From Treponema sp. Marseille-Q3903 (lineage in GTDB: Bacteria; Spirochaetota; Spirochaetia; Treponematales; Treponemataceae), in assembly GCF_014334335.1 (NCBI RefSeq), contig NZ_JACSEU010000001.1:744001-808000 (forward strand): a stretch of DNA of 64,000 bases, in the 5' to 3' direction. The notes under the pieces were generated by a model that made no database searches, was not told the DNA's origin, and saw only the letters and a list, made by a program, of their open reading frames with translations. Shown here in pieces: positions 51,568-60,203 of the stretch. How positions within the stretch are numbered: the first letter of the stretch is position 1; each line of letters opens with the position of its first letter. A program made the position numbers and the translations under genes.

Positions 51568-52986
51568 ATGTTTGAAACAATCCTTAACACTATTGATGAC
51601 GTTGTTTGGGGAATCCCGACAATCGCTCTTATTCTTGTGACCGGAATAGTGATGACGGTCGCAGCTCGCGGTATTCAGTTTACAAAACTGAGACGTGCTT
51701 TTAAAAGTATTTTTAAAGAGAATGAAGGTAAAGGAGAGCTTTCTGGATTTTCCGCTCTTTGTACTGCACTGTCTGCAACGATTGGTACCGGTAACATCGT
51801 AGGTGTTGCTACTGCCATTCTTGCCGGTGGACCCGGTGCCCTTTTTTGGATGTGGATTGCCGCTCTGCTTGGAACAGCTACAAAGTATGCTGAATGTATG
51901 CTTGCTATTAAATACCGTGAAGTCAAGGAAGACGGTCATGTGCTTGGAGGACCATTCTATGTGATTGAAAAAGGTATGGGCAAAAACTGGAAATGGCTTG
52001 CCGTTTTGTTTGCAATTTTCGGAACTCTCGTAGGACTTTTCGGCATCGGTACATTCACACAGGTAAACGGTATTTGCGGCGCTGTTCAAAACGCATTCGA
52101 CCCTGAGAAAACTGCTGTTGCATTTACAATCGGTCAATATTCATATTCTTGGGCAACTGTGATTGCAGGTGCGATCATCACTGTCGGAGTTGCACTTGTA
52201 GTTATCGGCGGTCTTCAGCGAATCGCAAAAGTTGCAGAAAAAGTTGTTCCCGCTATGGCTATAATCTATGTATTTCTCGGTCTTTCGGTTATAATCATGA
52301 ACGCTTCTAAAGTTCCGGCTGCTTTTGCTCTGATATTCAAAGGTGCATTTGGGTTTGATTCGGGCATTAAAGCAATTTCAGGTGCGGCTGCGGGAACAAT
52401 CATCCGCATGGCGATGCAGAAAGGTATTGCTCGAGGTATTTTCTCGAACGAGGCAGGACTAGGATCGGCTCCAATCGCTGCATCGGCAGTCCAGACAAAC
52501 GAACATGTCGAACAAGGCTTAGTAAATATGACCGGAACTGTAATCGATACGTTGATAATCTGTACAATGACAGGGCTTTCAATTGTGCTATCAGGAATCG
52601 ATGTCTGGAACAGCGGTGCTACAGGGGCAGCACTTACCGCTAACGCATTTTCTGCAATGCTCGGTGGCGATGGTGTTTCTGTTCAGTTCTTGCTTATGAT
52701 TTGTCTTGTATTTTTTGCATTTACGACTATTCTCGGCTGGGACTACTATTCTGAAAAATGTCTTGAATATCTGTCAAACGGAAATATGACTGTCGTAAAA
52801 ATCTATCGTTGGCTTTATATTGCGGCAGTTGCGATTGGACCTTATATGACAATTTCCGCAGTTTGGACAATCGCCGATATCACAAACGGTTTGATGGCGA
52901 TTCCAAACTGTATATCTTTGATTGTTTTAAGCGGAATTGTCGCAAAAGAAACAAAAGATTATTTTAATAGAGTTCCTGTACTCTAA
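51568..52986 (+). CDS. Alanine/glycine:cation symporter (AGCS family)
   Basis: A 472-aa sodium-coupled amino-acid importer with about ten membrane spans. Family motifs are TALSATIGTGNIVGVATAI, then GGPGALFWMW, and GIARGIFSNEAGLGSAPIA. ATG 51568 lies 7 nt after AAAGGA; ATGs at 51562 and upstream are too close to or before the Shine-Dalgarno sequence. Control by the glycine riboswitch implies glycine as a substrate. As glycine can be toxic or a fuel, the switch may act in either direction. Confidence 0.93.
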   Translation: MFETILNTIDDVVWGIPTIALILVTGIVMTVAARGIQFTKLRRAFKSIFKENEGKGELSGFSALCTALSATIGTGNIVGVATAILAGGPGALFWMWIAALLGTATKYAECMLAIKYREVKEDGHVLGGPFYVIEKGMGKNWKWLAVLFAIFGTLVGLFGIGTFTQVNGICGAVQNAFDPEKTAVAFTIGQYSYSWATVIAGAIITVGVALVVIGGLQRIAKVAEKVVPAMAIIYVFLGLSVIIMNASKVPAAFALIFKGAFGFDSGIKAISGAAAGTIIRMAMQKGIARGIFSNEAGLGSAPIAASAVQTNEHVEQGLVNMTGTVIDTLIICTMTGLSIVLSGIDVWNSGATGAALTANAFSAMLGGDGVSVQFLLMICLVFFAFTTILGWDYYSEKCLEYLSNGNMTVVKIYRWLYIAAVAIGPYMTISAVWTIADITNGLMAIPNCISLIVLSGIVAKETKDYFNRVPVL

Positions 52987-52995
52987 CACGATGAT

Positions 52996-53041
52996 AAAAC
53001 AGTCCGCATGCATTTTCATTTTTGCCTGCGGCTGTTTTATT
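52996..53041. terminator. Terminator between the symporter and galK
   Basis: AAAACAG + CCGCA (52996-53008, one bulged T) pairs with TGCGG + CTGTTTT (53027-53038). It is A-rich on one side and T-rich on the other, so it can serve both converging genes. Confidence 0.7.
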
Positions 53042-54223
53042 TTAAATTTCACTAACTCCATCTCCACTTGAGCATGCAAAAAAATCACCTTCATACCCGA
53101 TGACTCTTTTATAAGCGTCACCCGTATTTTTTATAAAAGAATCGATTGAATCTTTGTGAACGATCGCGATTGCGCAGCCTCCGAATCCTGCTCCTGTCAT
53201 GCGCGCTCCTATGCAACCGTGCTGTTTAGATGCCTCGTCTACCAATGTGTCAAGTTCAATTCCTGTCACTTCATAGTCATCGCGTAAAGATGCGTGTGAT
53301 GCGTACAAAAGCGTCCCCAATTCAGCAAGATTGTTTGCTTTCAGCGCATCTACGGCTTTTAATACCCTGTCCATCTCTGTTACACAATGTCGCACGCGTC
53401 TGTAAATCTCATCGTCTTTTATCAAAGGACCTGCTTCATCAAAAAGCTCTGGCGTTATAGCACAGAGGTTCGGAAAATCGTAACCGGCATCCTGCAAGAT
53501 TGTCAAACCTTCTTCGCATTGGGCTCGCCGTTCGTTGTATTTTGAATCGGAAAGTTTGCGTTGTTTTTTAGAATTCATAACTATAAATCTGTAATCCCCA
53601 AGTTTCAACGGGACGTATTCGTGTTCGATTTTTGCGCAGTCGATAAGTTCAGCCGTATTTTTTTTAGCTGTCGCAATTATGTACTGATCCATGATTCCAC
53701 AGTTCACGTTGATAAACTCGTGTTCACTCTTTTGCCCCATCAATGCAATTTTTTTTCGTGAAATATTGAAGCCGAAAGTCTCGTTTACAGCCCATGCAAA
53801 TCCGCATTCCAAAGCTGAAGATGATGATATCCCTCCGGCACTCGGAATATTGCTCCCTATCAATACATCGAATCCGCAAGGGAACTCAAATCCGCTTTTT
53901 TTCATGCATGAAATAATTCCATTCAAAAAATTCGCATAATCGTTAGCGCTATCGAATATAAAATCATCATTTATATCAAAACTATAAGTGCCGGGAAAAA
54001 ATAAATCGCTGTACACGATTTTCGTATCCGGTCTTTTGCGGATTGCGCAGTAAAGAAATCTGTCGATAGCTGTTGGGAGCACTTTTCCGCCGTTGTAGTC
54101 TATGTGTTCTCCAATGATATTGATGCGTGCAGGAGATTTGAATATTCGAACTCCATCTCCGAAGCCATATATTTTAATGAAATTTTCTTTTAATAATTTC
54201 GGTGTAATTGAAGTCTTTTCCAT
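53042..54223 (-). CDS. galK: Galactokinase
   Basis: A 393-aa GHMP kinase converting galactose to galactose 1-phosphate in the Leloir pathway. The galactokinase signature RINIIGEHIDYNGG, the ATP loop IPSAGGISSSSALE and the C-terminal GARMTGAGFGGCAIA are all present. ATG 54223 is used (AAGGA upstream); an ATG 33 nt earlier lacks support. No galT or galE is adjacent. The PHP gene lies upstream on the same strand, about 96 nt away. Confidence 0.95.
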   Translation of the reverse strand: MEKTSITPKLLKENFIKIYGFGDGVRIFKSPARINIIGEHIDYNGGKVLPTAIDRFLYCAIRKRPDTKIVYSDLFFPGTYSFDINDDFIFDSANDYANFLNGIISCMKKSGFEFPCGFDVLIGSNIPSAGGISSSSALECGFAWAVNETFGFNISRKKIALMGQKSEHEFINVNCGIMDQYIIATAKKNTAELIDCAKIEHEYVPLKLGDYRFIVMNSKKQRKLSDSKYNERRAQCEEGLTILQDAGYDFPNLCAITPELFDEAGPLIKDDEIYRRVRHCVTEMDRVLKAVDALKANNLAELGTLLYASHASLRDDYEVTGIELDTLVDEASKQHGCIGARMTGAGFGGCAIAIVHKDSIDSFIKNTGDAYKRVIGYEGDFFACSSGDGVSEI

Positions 54224-54319
54224 AAATAATCCTTTTTTTGAATACGGATACTTCAATCATAGAGCAGAAAACAGGTTTGTCAAGATTTTAAGATTCGCGA
54301 TAGTTTTAAAAGCGGAGTT

Positions 54320-55030
54320 TCAAGAGATTATCTTTCCCTGATGATTTTTAATCCGATTTGCGTAATCAAACACATCCTCAAGAGGAGTTTCAAAATCCAT
54401 CCCGCCTACGTGAAAATCGCTTCCAATCGAAAGGAGGCAATTGCAGTCGTGGATGTCTGAACCGCTTGTCATTGGAAAGTTGTATTTTTTTGCATAGATT
54501 TCTGCCAACTGATTCTCTTCTATCCGATTGCCACCATTGTAAATCTCAATTCCGTGAATATCGCGTGGGTGTAGGTGAATCGCTTTGATATAATCACGCA
54601 ATCTAAAAGGATGCGCCTGAATCATAAGTCCACCGATTTTATCTACAGCGTTGAACAATTCCGAATGACACATTTTCTCAACTTCAGGATGAGATAGCAG
54701 CCATTTTTTATCTAAGCCGTATATTAAATAATCATCACCGTCAAAAGTTTGCTCCAGTCCAAAAAAAACTTTAAAACTGCCGCCATCGGCACTGTTTATT
54801 TCTTCTGCTGTTTCGAGAGCTTGTTCGTATCCTTTGCAGTAGAGTTCAATTCTTTCCTGCCACGGTAAATCAAAAGGAACTGCGGTGTTGCCGCCAAAAA
54901 AATGGTCTGTCACAAAAATGCCGTCGTATCCGATTTCTTTGTAAAGTTTTATATAGTCTTTGCCAAATGAGTTACCGCATGCACTTCCTTGACAAGTGTG
55001 AAGGTGTGTTTCATATCTGTATGTGTTCAT
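54320..55030 (-). CDS. PHP-domain metal-dependent phosphoesterase
   Basis: A 236-aa PHP protein with all metal-binding motifs: YETHLHTCQGS, IFVTDHFFG, GLEQTFDG, IQAHPFRLRDY and SGSDIHDC. Relatives include histidinol phosphatase and nucleotide phosphoesterases; a metabolic role cannot be chosen. There is no Shine-Dalgarno sequence; a TATACT lies 7 nt before ATG, so the mRNA may be leaderless. Confidence 0.82.
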   Translation of the reverse strand: MNTYRYETHLHTCQGSACGNSFGKDYIKLYKEIGYDGIFVTDHFFGGNTAVPFDLPWQERIELYCKGYEQALETAEEINSADGGSFKVFFGLEQTFDGDDYLIYGLDKKWLLSHPEVEKMCHSELFNAVDKIGGLMIQAHPFRLRDYIKAIHLHPRDIHGIEIYNGGNRIEENQLAEIYAKKYNFPMTSGSDIHDCNCLLSIGSDFHVGGMDFETPLEDVFDYANRIKNHQGKIIS

Positions 55031-55202
55031 AAAAGCGAGTATATATCATTTTTTTATAGATATAAAGGCATCATGACAACCAAATTGAATTATTGTATAA
55101 TATGACAAAATGTTTTGTTTTATCAAAATGCTAAAAAATCGGCTTATTTTCACTTGCTTTTCAACTTATTTTTAAAATTGTAAAAATAAAGGTAACAAAT
55201 AT

Positions 55203-56855
55203 ATGAAAAAAACAATTTACATAATCGGACATAAAAATCCCGATACTGATGCCGTTGTTTCGGCGTACGCTTATGCAAAACTAAAAAATCTTTTAGGATA
55301 TTCGGAATATGTCGCTGCGCGAGCAGGGCATTTAAATCCTCAAACTCGTTATATTTTTGAAAAATTTGCGGTGACCCGTCCTGAATACATTCCTGACTTG
55401 ATTCCAAAAGTAAAATATTTTATGCAGGACAACGTTGAATGCGTAAACGAAAACGTTTCTGTTTGGGAAGCGATTGGCAGAATGGAGCAGCAGGAAGACC
55501 GCGTCACTCCAATCGTAGACAAAGATGGAAAATATGTTTCATTGCTGCACTATTCAGGGTTTGCAAAAGGTGTTCTTACAATCCTCAACCCTGAAAAAAA
55601 ACATAGTTTGCCGACAAGCATAAACCTTATCTTGAAAACACTTAACGCTCAGCCTCTGATTGTCACTGATGGAGATAAAACGTTTAAAGCTTCAATCCAT
55701 GTTGGTTCTTCTTCTATCGAATCGTTTACAAAACGGCTTGATGCGCACCGCTCTGAAAATCTTGTCGTGATTGCTTCCGATCGCGAAGATATTCAGAGAG
55801 TATGCATAGAACGTAAAATAAAACTTCTGATAATTACAAGCGGCTGCGTAATCGATAAAAAACTCCGCGAACTTGCAGAAAAAAACGGTGTTTCTGTTAT
55901 CGTCAGCCCTTATTCGACGTCTCCGACTTCGATGTTGATTGCATATTCTATGCCTGTATATGAAATGGGCGATAAAGAAATAAAAACAGTTTCAATGAAC
56001 GATACAGTCTCAAAAATCAAAGACATTTTAAAAGATGCGCATTGCAAGTATCTTCCTGTTGTCGATGAGGACAACAAAGTGATCGGAATTGTCTCTGAAC
56101 ACGATTTGCTAAAAGAACCTAATGTCGAAGTGATTTTGGTTGACCACAACGAAATAGCGCAGGCTGTAGAAGGTGTCGAACATTATAAAATCAAGGAAGT
56201 GATAGACCATCACAGAATCGGGGCAATTCCGACAAAAGACCCAATCACGTTTATCAACCGTCCTGTCGGTTCTACTGCAACACAGATTGCAGGTTTATAT
56301 CAAGAATATAAAGTTCCAATTCCAAAAGATGTTGCGTCTTTGCTCCTGTGCGGTATTTTATCTGACACGCTGATCCTGCAATCGGCAACTACAACAGATA
56401 CTGATCGAGATGCTGTTGAATATTTGTCGTCTATCACCGACCTCGATTATAAAGAACTTGGGAATGAAATTATAAAGGCCGGCAGCAACATCAAAGGTCG
56501 CGATGCTTCCGATTTGATTCATCAGGATATGAAAGAATACGTTGAAGGAAAAGTTTCTTACACTGCAAGCCAGATTGAAGTTGGGAACACTCGGGAAGTT
56601 ATGGATCGCAAAGCTGATTTCCTCAAGGAGCTTGAAATTGAACGGCGCGGTCGCAAAACATTGTTCAGTTGTCTTCTTGTCACCGATATCACAAATCTTT
56701 CCAGCATTCTTTTAATAGACTACGATTCAAAATTTGAGCAGTTTATCACATGGCCGAAGATGGAAGACAAGGTATACTACTTGCAGGGAGTTGTTTCTCG
56801 AAAAAAGCAACTTATTCCGCTTATCACAGAGGCTGTACTAAACTACCAGAAGTGA
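55203..56855 (+). CDS. ppaC: Manganese-dependent inorganic pyrophosphatase with CBS and DRTGG domains
   Basis: A 550-aa family II pyrophosphatase. The DHH motifs are YIIGHKNPDTDAVVSAYAYA at the N-terminus and VILVDHNE plus EVIDHHRIGA later. Inserted between them are a CBS pair (about 75-130 and 245-305) separated by a DRTGG domain, the form known to be regulated by adenine nucleotides. The C-terminal DHHA2 domain ends SRKKQLIP. It removes pyrophosphate to drive biosynthesis. AAAGG lies 10 nt before ATG. Confidence 0.93.
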   Translation: MKKTIYIIGHKNPDTDAVVSAYAYAKLKNLLGYSEYVAARAGHLNPQTRYIFEKFAVTRPEYIPDLIPKVKYFMQDNVECVNENVSVWEAIGRMEQQEDRVTPIVDKDGKYVSLLHYSGFAKGVLTILNPEKKHSLPTSINLILKTLNAQPLIVTDGDKTFKASIHVGSSSIESFTKRLDAHRSENLVVIASDREDIQRVCIERKIKLLIITSGCVIDKKLRELAEKNGVSVIVSPYSTSPTSMLIAYSMPVYEMGDKEIKTVSMNDTVSKIKDILKDAHCKYLPVVDEDNKVIGIVSEHDLLKEPNVEVILVDHNEIAQAVEGVEHYKIKEVIDHHRIGAIPTKDPITFINRPVGSTATQIAGLYQEYKVPIPKDVASLLLCGILSDTLILQSATTTDTDRDAVEYLSSITDLDYKELGNEIIKAGSNIKGRDASDLIHQDMKEYVEGKVSYTASQIEVGNTREVMDRKADFLKELEIERRGRKTLFSCLLVTDITNLSSILLIDYDSKFEQFITWPKMEDKVYYLQGVVSRKKQLIPLITEAVLNYQK

Positions 56856-56909
56856 CATGCTCTTGGGAACAATGTTGCGTAGTCGGGCTTTGTGCTGATT
56901 AGCTATGTC

Positions 56910-58823
56910 TTATTCCCAGCCGAATGTTGCAGGCGGTTTATTTGTTGCGTCAAAGTAAAGTGCATCTACAAATGGAAGAGCCGCAATCTGCTCTACAATT
57001 TTTCCGAGTATTTCCTTTGGAATCATGGCAAAGCGAGCAGTCATCACGTCTTCTGAAACTACAGGGCGTAAAACAAATGTCGCTCTGTCTGCGCTTGTTG
57101 CAAAAGGCAGACCGATTGTAAGGTGCTGGAAAATTTTGTCGTACCAGCCGGCTTTGCGAAGTTCTGTCAAAACAATGTTGTCTACTTCGCGCAGTTGGTC
57201 GAGCCGGCGGCGGTCGCAGTAGCCTTCCTGCAATTTAAGGTCTTCATTTTTTACACCTTGTTTTTGGTATAATTTAATGCACGTCCTGTTGATGAATCTG
57301 GCTTTATTTGTGATTGCAGAAGAACATGCTTCAATTTTTTCGCGCTTGTTAGGAAAGTGGCGCATTCCGATTTTTGCAGCGTCCGTTCTGTTTGCCCATT
57401 CTCCGTCTTTTGCAGACCCAAAATCTAAGATGGCAGGGAAACGATATGTGCGGAAGTCTCCTTGAACGCCGACCGAGCGGACTGGAAGTACATCACGCTT
57501 CAGATTTGCCGTACAGTTTGCGCAGAACATATCGAGTGTAACTTCAGCCAATTCTTTTTTAGCAGCGGCGTATTCTTCTTCGTCTTTTTGAGACCATGAT
57601 TTTCCATCATAGCAAAGCACGTTGATTGAAAGTCCAGGACCGGGGAACGGATGACGCATGATAAGTTGCTCTGGTAGACCTAGCTTGTATCCGATTGCGC
57701 GAACTTCATCTTTATATAGCTCTCGGATAGGCTCGATTATCAGACCTTTTTCAATCAGTTTTTGAATACCGTCAACTCTGTTGTGATGAGTTTTAATAGT
57801 GTTTGAGTTTTTTGTTCCGCCTGATTCAATGATGTCAGGATACAAAGTTCCTTGTGCGAGTAGCCAGTTATCATCAAGTTTTTGTTTTGATATAACTTCG
57901 TTGTAAACTGTTATAAAGTTTTCTCCGACAGCCATCCGCTTTTTTTGTGGGTCTGTGAGCCCTGCGATTGCTTTCAAAAAACTTTCAGAAGCGTCTTCAG
58001 TGATAAAGTTTGAAAATCCAAACTTTTTGTAAGCAGCTGCAACTTCGGCACTTTCATTTTTACGCATAAAACCGTTATCGATATGAAGCCCGAGAACTCT
58101 TTTTTGCCCGAGAGCTTTGTTTAGAAGCGCAAACGTGATTGTCGAATCTACTCCTCCGCTTAAAAACAAAAGAACGTTTTTGTCACCTGCATCTTTTTTG
58201 ATGTTTTCCAAGATAATTTGAAGCACAGTTTCGTGATCCCAATTTTTTTCCATTCCGCAATAATTCGCAAAATTCTGAAAAATTCGTTCACCGCAAGGAG
58301 TGTCTTTTACTTCGCAGTGGAATTGAAGGCTAAATCTTTTCTTTGCAAGGTTTTGCGTTGCGGCGTATTTGCAATCTTTTGTTGAACCCAAAACTTCAAA
58401 TCCATCTCCCAATTTTAAAACTCCGTCCTGATGGCTCATCCAGACTTGCTGCTGATGTTCGATCCCTTCAAACAGAGGCGATTTTAGTTTTTCGTTGATG
58501 TTGAGCGTCGCAAACCCAAATTCTCCTGTCTCCTGTTTGCCGACTTTTCCGTTGTATCCGAGTTGTACGATATAGTGTCCGTAGCAAAGTCCTAAAATCG
58601 GAATATCGAGATTTAAAATTTCCGAATTAAACTCAGGAACTTTTTCATCGTAGACAGATGAAGGTCCGCCGGAAAAAACAATTCCTTTACAATTTTCGAA
58701 AACAAAAATATCTGTAGAAGGCAGTGCGATTTCCGAATAATAACCTAACATGCGGAAACGTTTTGCAATCAAATGTGCGTACTGGCTTCCAAAATCTAAT
58801 ACAACAATCTTTGAGCGTGACAT
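56910..58823 (-). CDS. guaA: GMP synthase (glutamine-hydrolysing), long form
   Basis: A 637-aa enzyme converting XMP to GMP. The glutaminase domain has the nucleophile in GLCYGHYIVQLG and the His/Glu pair in LQFHCEV (usually FHPEV). The PP-loop is LLFLSGGVDSTITFALL. About 110 extra residues follow MRHPFPGPGL compared with the usual 510-525-aa bacterial enzyme, as in eukaryotic-type GMPS, before the final KPPATFGWE. There is no Shine-Dalgarno sequence; TATAAT ends exactly 6 nt before ATG, predicting a leaderless transcript. Confidence 0.95.
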   Translation of the reverse strand: MSRSKIVVLDFGSQYAHLIAKRFRMLGYYSEIALPSTDIFVFENCKGIVFSGGPSSVYDEKVPEFNSEILNLDIPILGLCYGHYIVQLGYNGKVGKQETGEFGFATLNINEKLKSPLFEGIEHQQQVWMSHQDGVLKLGDGFEVLGSTKDCKYAATQNLAKKRFSLQFHCEVKDTPCGERIFQNFANYCGMEKNWDHETVLQIILENIKKDAGDKNVLLFLSGGVDSTITFALLNKALGQKRVLGLHIDNGFMRKNESAEVAAAYKKFGFSNFITEDASESFLKAIAGLTDPQKKRMAVGENFITVYNEVISKQKLDDNWLLAQGTLYPDIIESGGTKNSNTIKTHHNRVDGIQKLIEKGLIIEPIRELYKDEVRAIGYKLGLPEQLIMRHPFPGPGLSINVLCYDGKSWSQKDEEEYAAAKKELAEVTLDMFCANCTANLKRDVLPVRSVGVQGDFRTYRFPAILDFGSAKDGEWANRTDAAKIGMRHFPNKREKIEACSSAITNKARFINRTCIKLYQKQGVKNEDLKLQEGYCDRRRLDQLREVDNIVLTELRKAGWYDKIFQHLTIGLPFATSADRATFVLRPVVSEDVMTARFAMIPKEILGKIVEQIAALPFVDALYFDATNKPPATFGWE

Positions 58824-58829
58824 ATTGAG

Positions 58830-58858
58830 ATTATAATGAAAATTAAACAGAAGTGGAA
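58830..58858 (-). promoter_or_regulatory. guaA promoter, predicted leaderless
   Basis: Minus strand TTCCAC (58853-58858, weak -35), 17 nt, perfect TATAAT (58830-58835), 6 nt to the ATG. Confidence 0.6.
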
Positions 58859-58949
58859 TAGAGATAGGTGTGTGGCGAAGATGCGTTTAAAAACTCAATT
58901 GCGCAATTGATAAGTGAACTGTCAGCATGTGAAAATTTCTCTGACTTTT

Positions 58950-60185
58950 TCAGTCGCGAGTAAAATTGTTTACACGTTCAAGCGCTTTTGCTGATGCTGC
59001 CTGATTTTTGCGTATTATCTCTTTGAATTTTTTTGAGCGGATTAAAATCAGTTCAGTTTCACCTTGAACATAAGCTGTTGTCTGTCTTGCAGTATGAAGA
59101 AACATCGGAATTTCTCCAAAAAAGTCACCTTTTGAAAACGAAGTTGGAATTCCGTCTTTTGTCTCTACAACGGCTCCGCTGCATATAAAATAAACGTAAT
59201 CAGCCTTATCGCCTTCTTGATAAACAGTCTCTCCTGATTGATAAACTTTTTTTTCAGATTCGATTTTGTAGACTGAAGGGTTTGCAAATAAAATATTTGC
59301 CTTTTGAGTGTAAATCTGCGCAACTACAAGCTCTTCAAAAAACTGACTTACGTAAACCATCTGGGCACAAAAAAGAAAAACAGCAAAGAACATGTATACT
59401 CTAAACAAAAAGATGACAAATGTGCTGATTGTCCCGTAGACTACGTTGTAATTTGTAAAGTGCATAAATTTGTTTATGTAGAACGAGAGCAAAAAAGTGA
59501 TTCCTGTCGAAATCAGTGCGTAGAAAGCCGCAATACGCCATCTTGGTTTGGAACCGCTCATAAATTTGTATGCGTAAACTGTGAATGTATATATCATCAA
59601 ATATAAAAGACCGGAGATCAAAATGTTTGAGCGCATCCTGAAAACTTGGGGAAACTTGCTTCTTATCTCTTCGAGCACTCTGATGTGTAGAAATTTATTG
59701 AACAAAAAAACAAAAATCATCACGACGATAAACAAAATGACAATCGCAAATTCCGATATAAAAGTTATTATTTGGTTTCCTATTGTCACTCGTTTAGATG
59801 CTGAAAGAAAGATTCTGTTCATCGCCTGCACAATAGATAAGAACAATTTTCGAGCCATCCATACGACCCAAATACCGATGAATAAATCAATCAGAGAGAG
59901 AGACTTTTTATTTATAAGATTTTCTATGACAGGAGCCACATCATAGACTTTTGAAAATTTTTTGCAAAATTCAATTACTATGCCTAAAATTTCCGGCGTT
60001 ATTTTGAGAAAGCTGATCAAAATTGTAAAGATTATCATCACTACCGGAATAAAAGAAAAAATAAAACTGTACGAACAAGAAGCGGCGCTTTCCCACAAAA
60101 TATTATCGTCGCCGGATTTAAACGAGAGAAATAAAAATTGTGAGAATTTCGTGATTGCTTGTGATGGCGTCAGTTTATTTTTCAT
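58950..60185 (-). CDS. YihY/BrkB-family membrane protein fused to a cyclic-nucleotide-binding domain
   Basis: A 411-aa protein. About six membrane spans in residues 35-290 fit the YihY (BrkB) family, for example ASCSYSFIFSFIPVVMIIF and NYNVVYGTISTFVIFLF. Residues 310-400 are a cNMP-binding/CRP-like beta roll: GETVYQEGDKADYVYFICSG and SKGDFFGEIPMFLHTARQTT, the FGE phosphate-binding cassette with Arg. YihY proteins are poorly understood. The fusion suggests control of a membrane activity by cAMP, cGMP or a similar ligand. It lies 18 nt after asnS in the same operon. Confidence 0.82.
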   Translation of the reverse strand: MKNKLTPSQAITKFSQFLFLSFKSGDDNILWESAASCSYSFIFSFIPVVMIIFTILISFLKITPEILGIVIEFCKKFSKVYDVAPVIENLINKKSLSLIDLFIGIWVVWMARKLFLSIVQAMNRIFLSASKRVTIGNQIITFISEFAIVILFIVVMIFVFLFNKFLHIRVLEEIRSKFPQVFRMRSNILISGLLYLMIYTFTVYAYKFMSGSKPRWRIAAFYALISTGITFLLSFYINKFMHFTNYNVVYGTISTFVIFLFRVYMFFAVFLFCAQMVYVSQFFEELVVAQIYTQKANILFANPSVYKIESEKKVYQSGETVYQEGDKADYVYFICSGAVVETKDGIPTSFSKGDFFGEIPMFLHTARQTTAYVQGETELILIRSKKFKEIIRKNQAASAKALERVNNFTRD

Positions 60186-60203
60186 TCAGAGCGCTTTTTA
60201 TCA

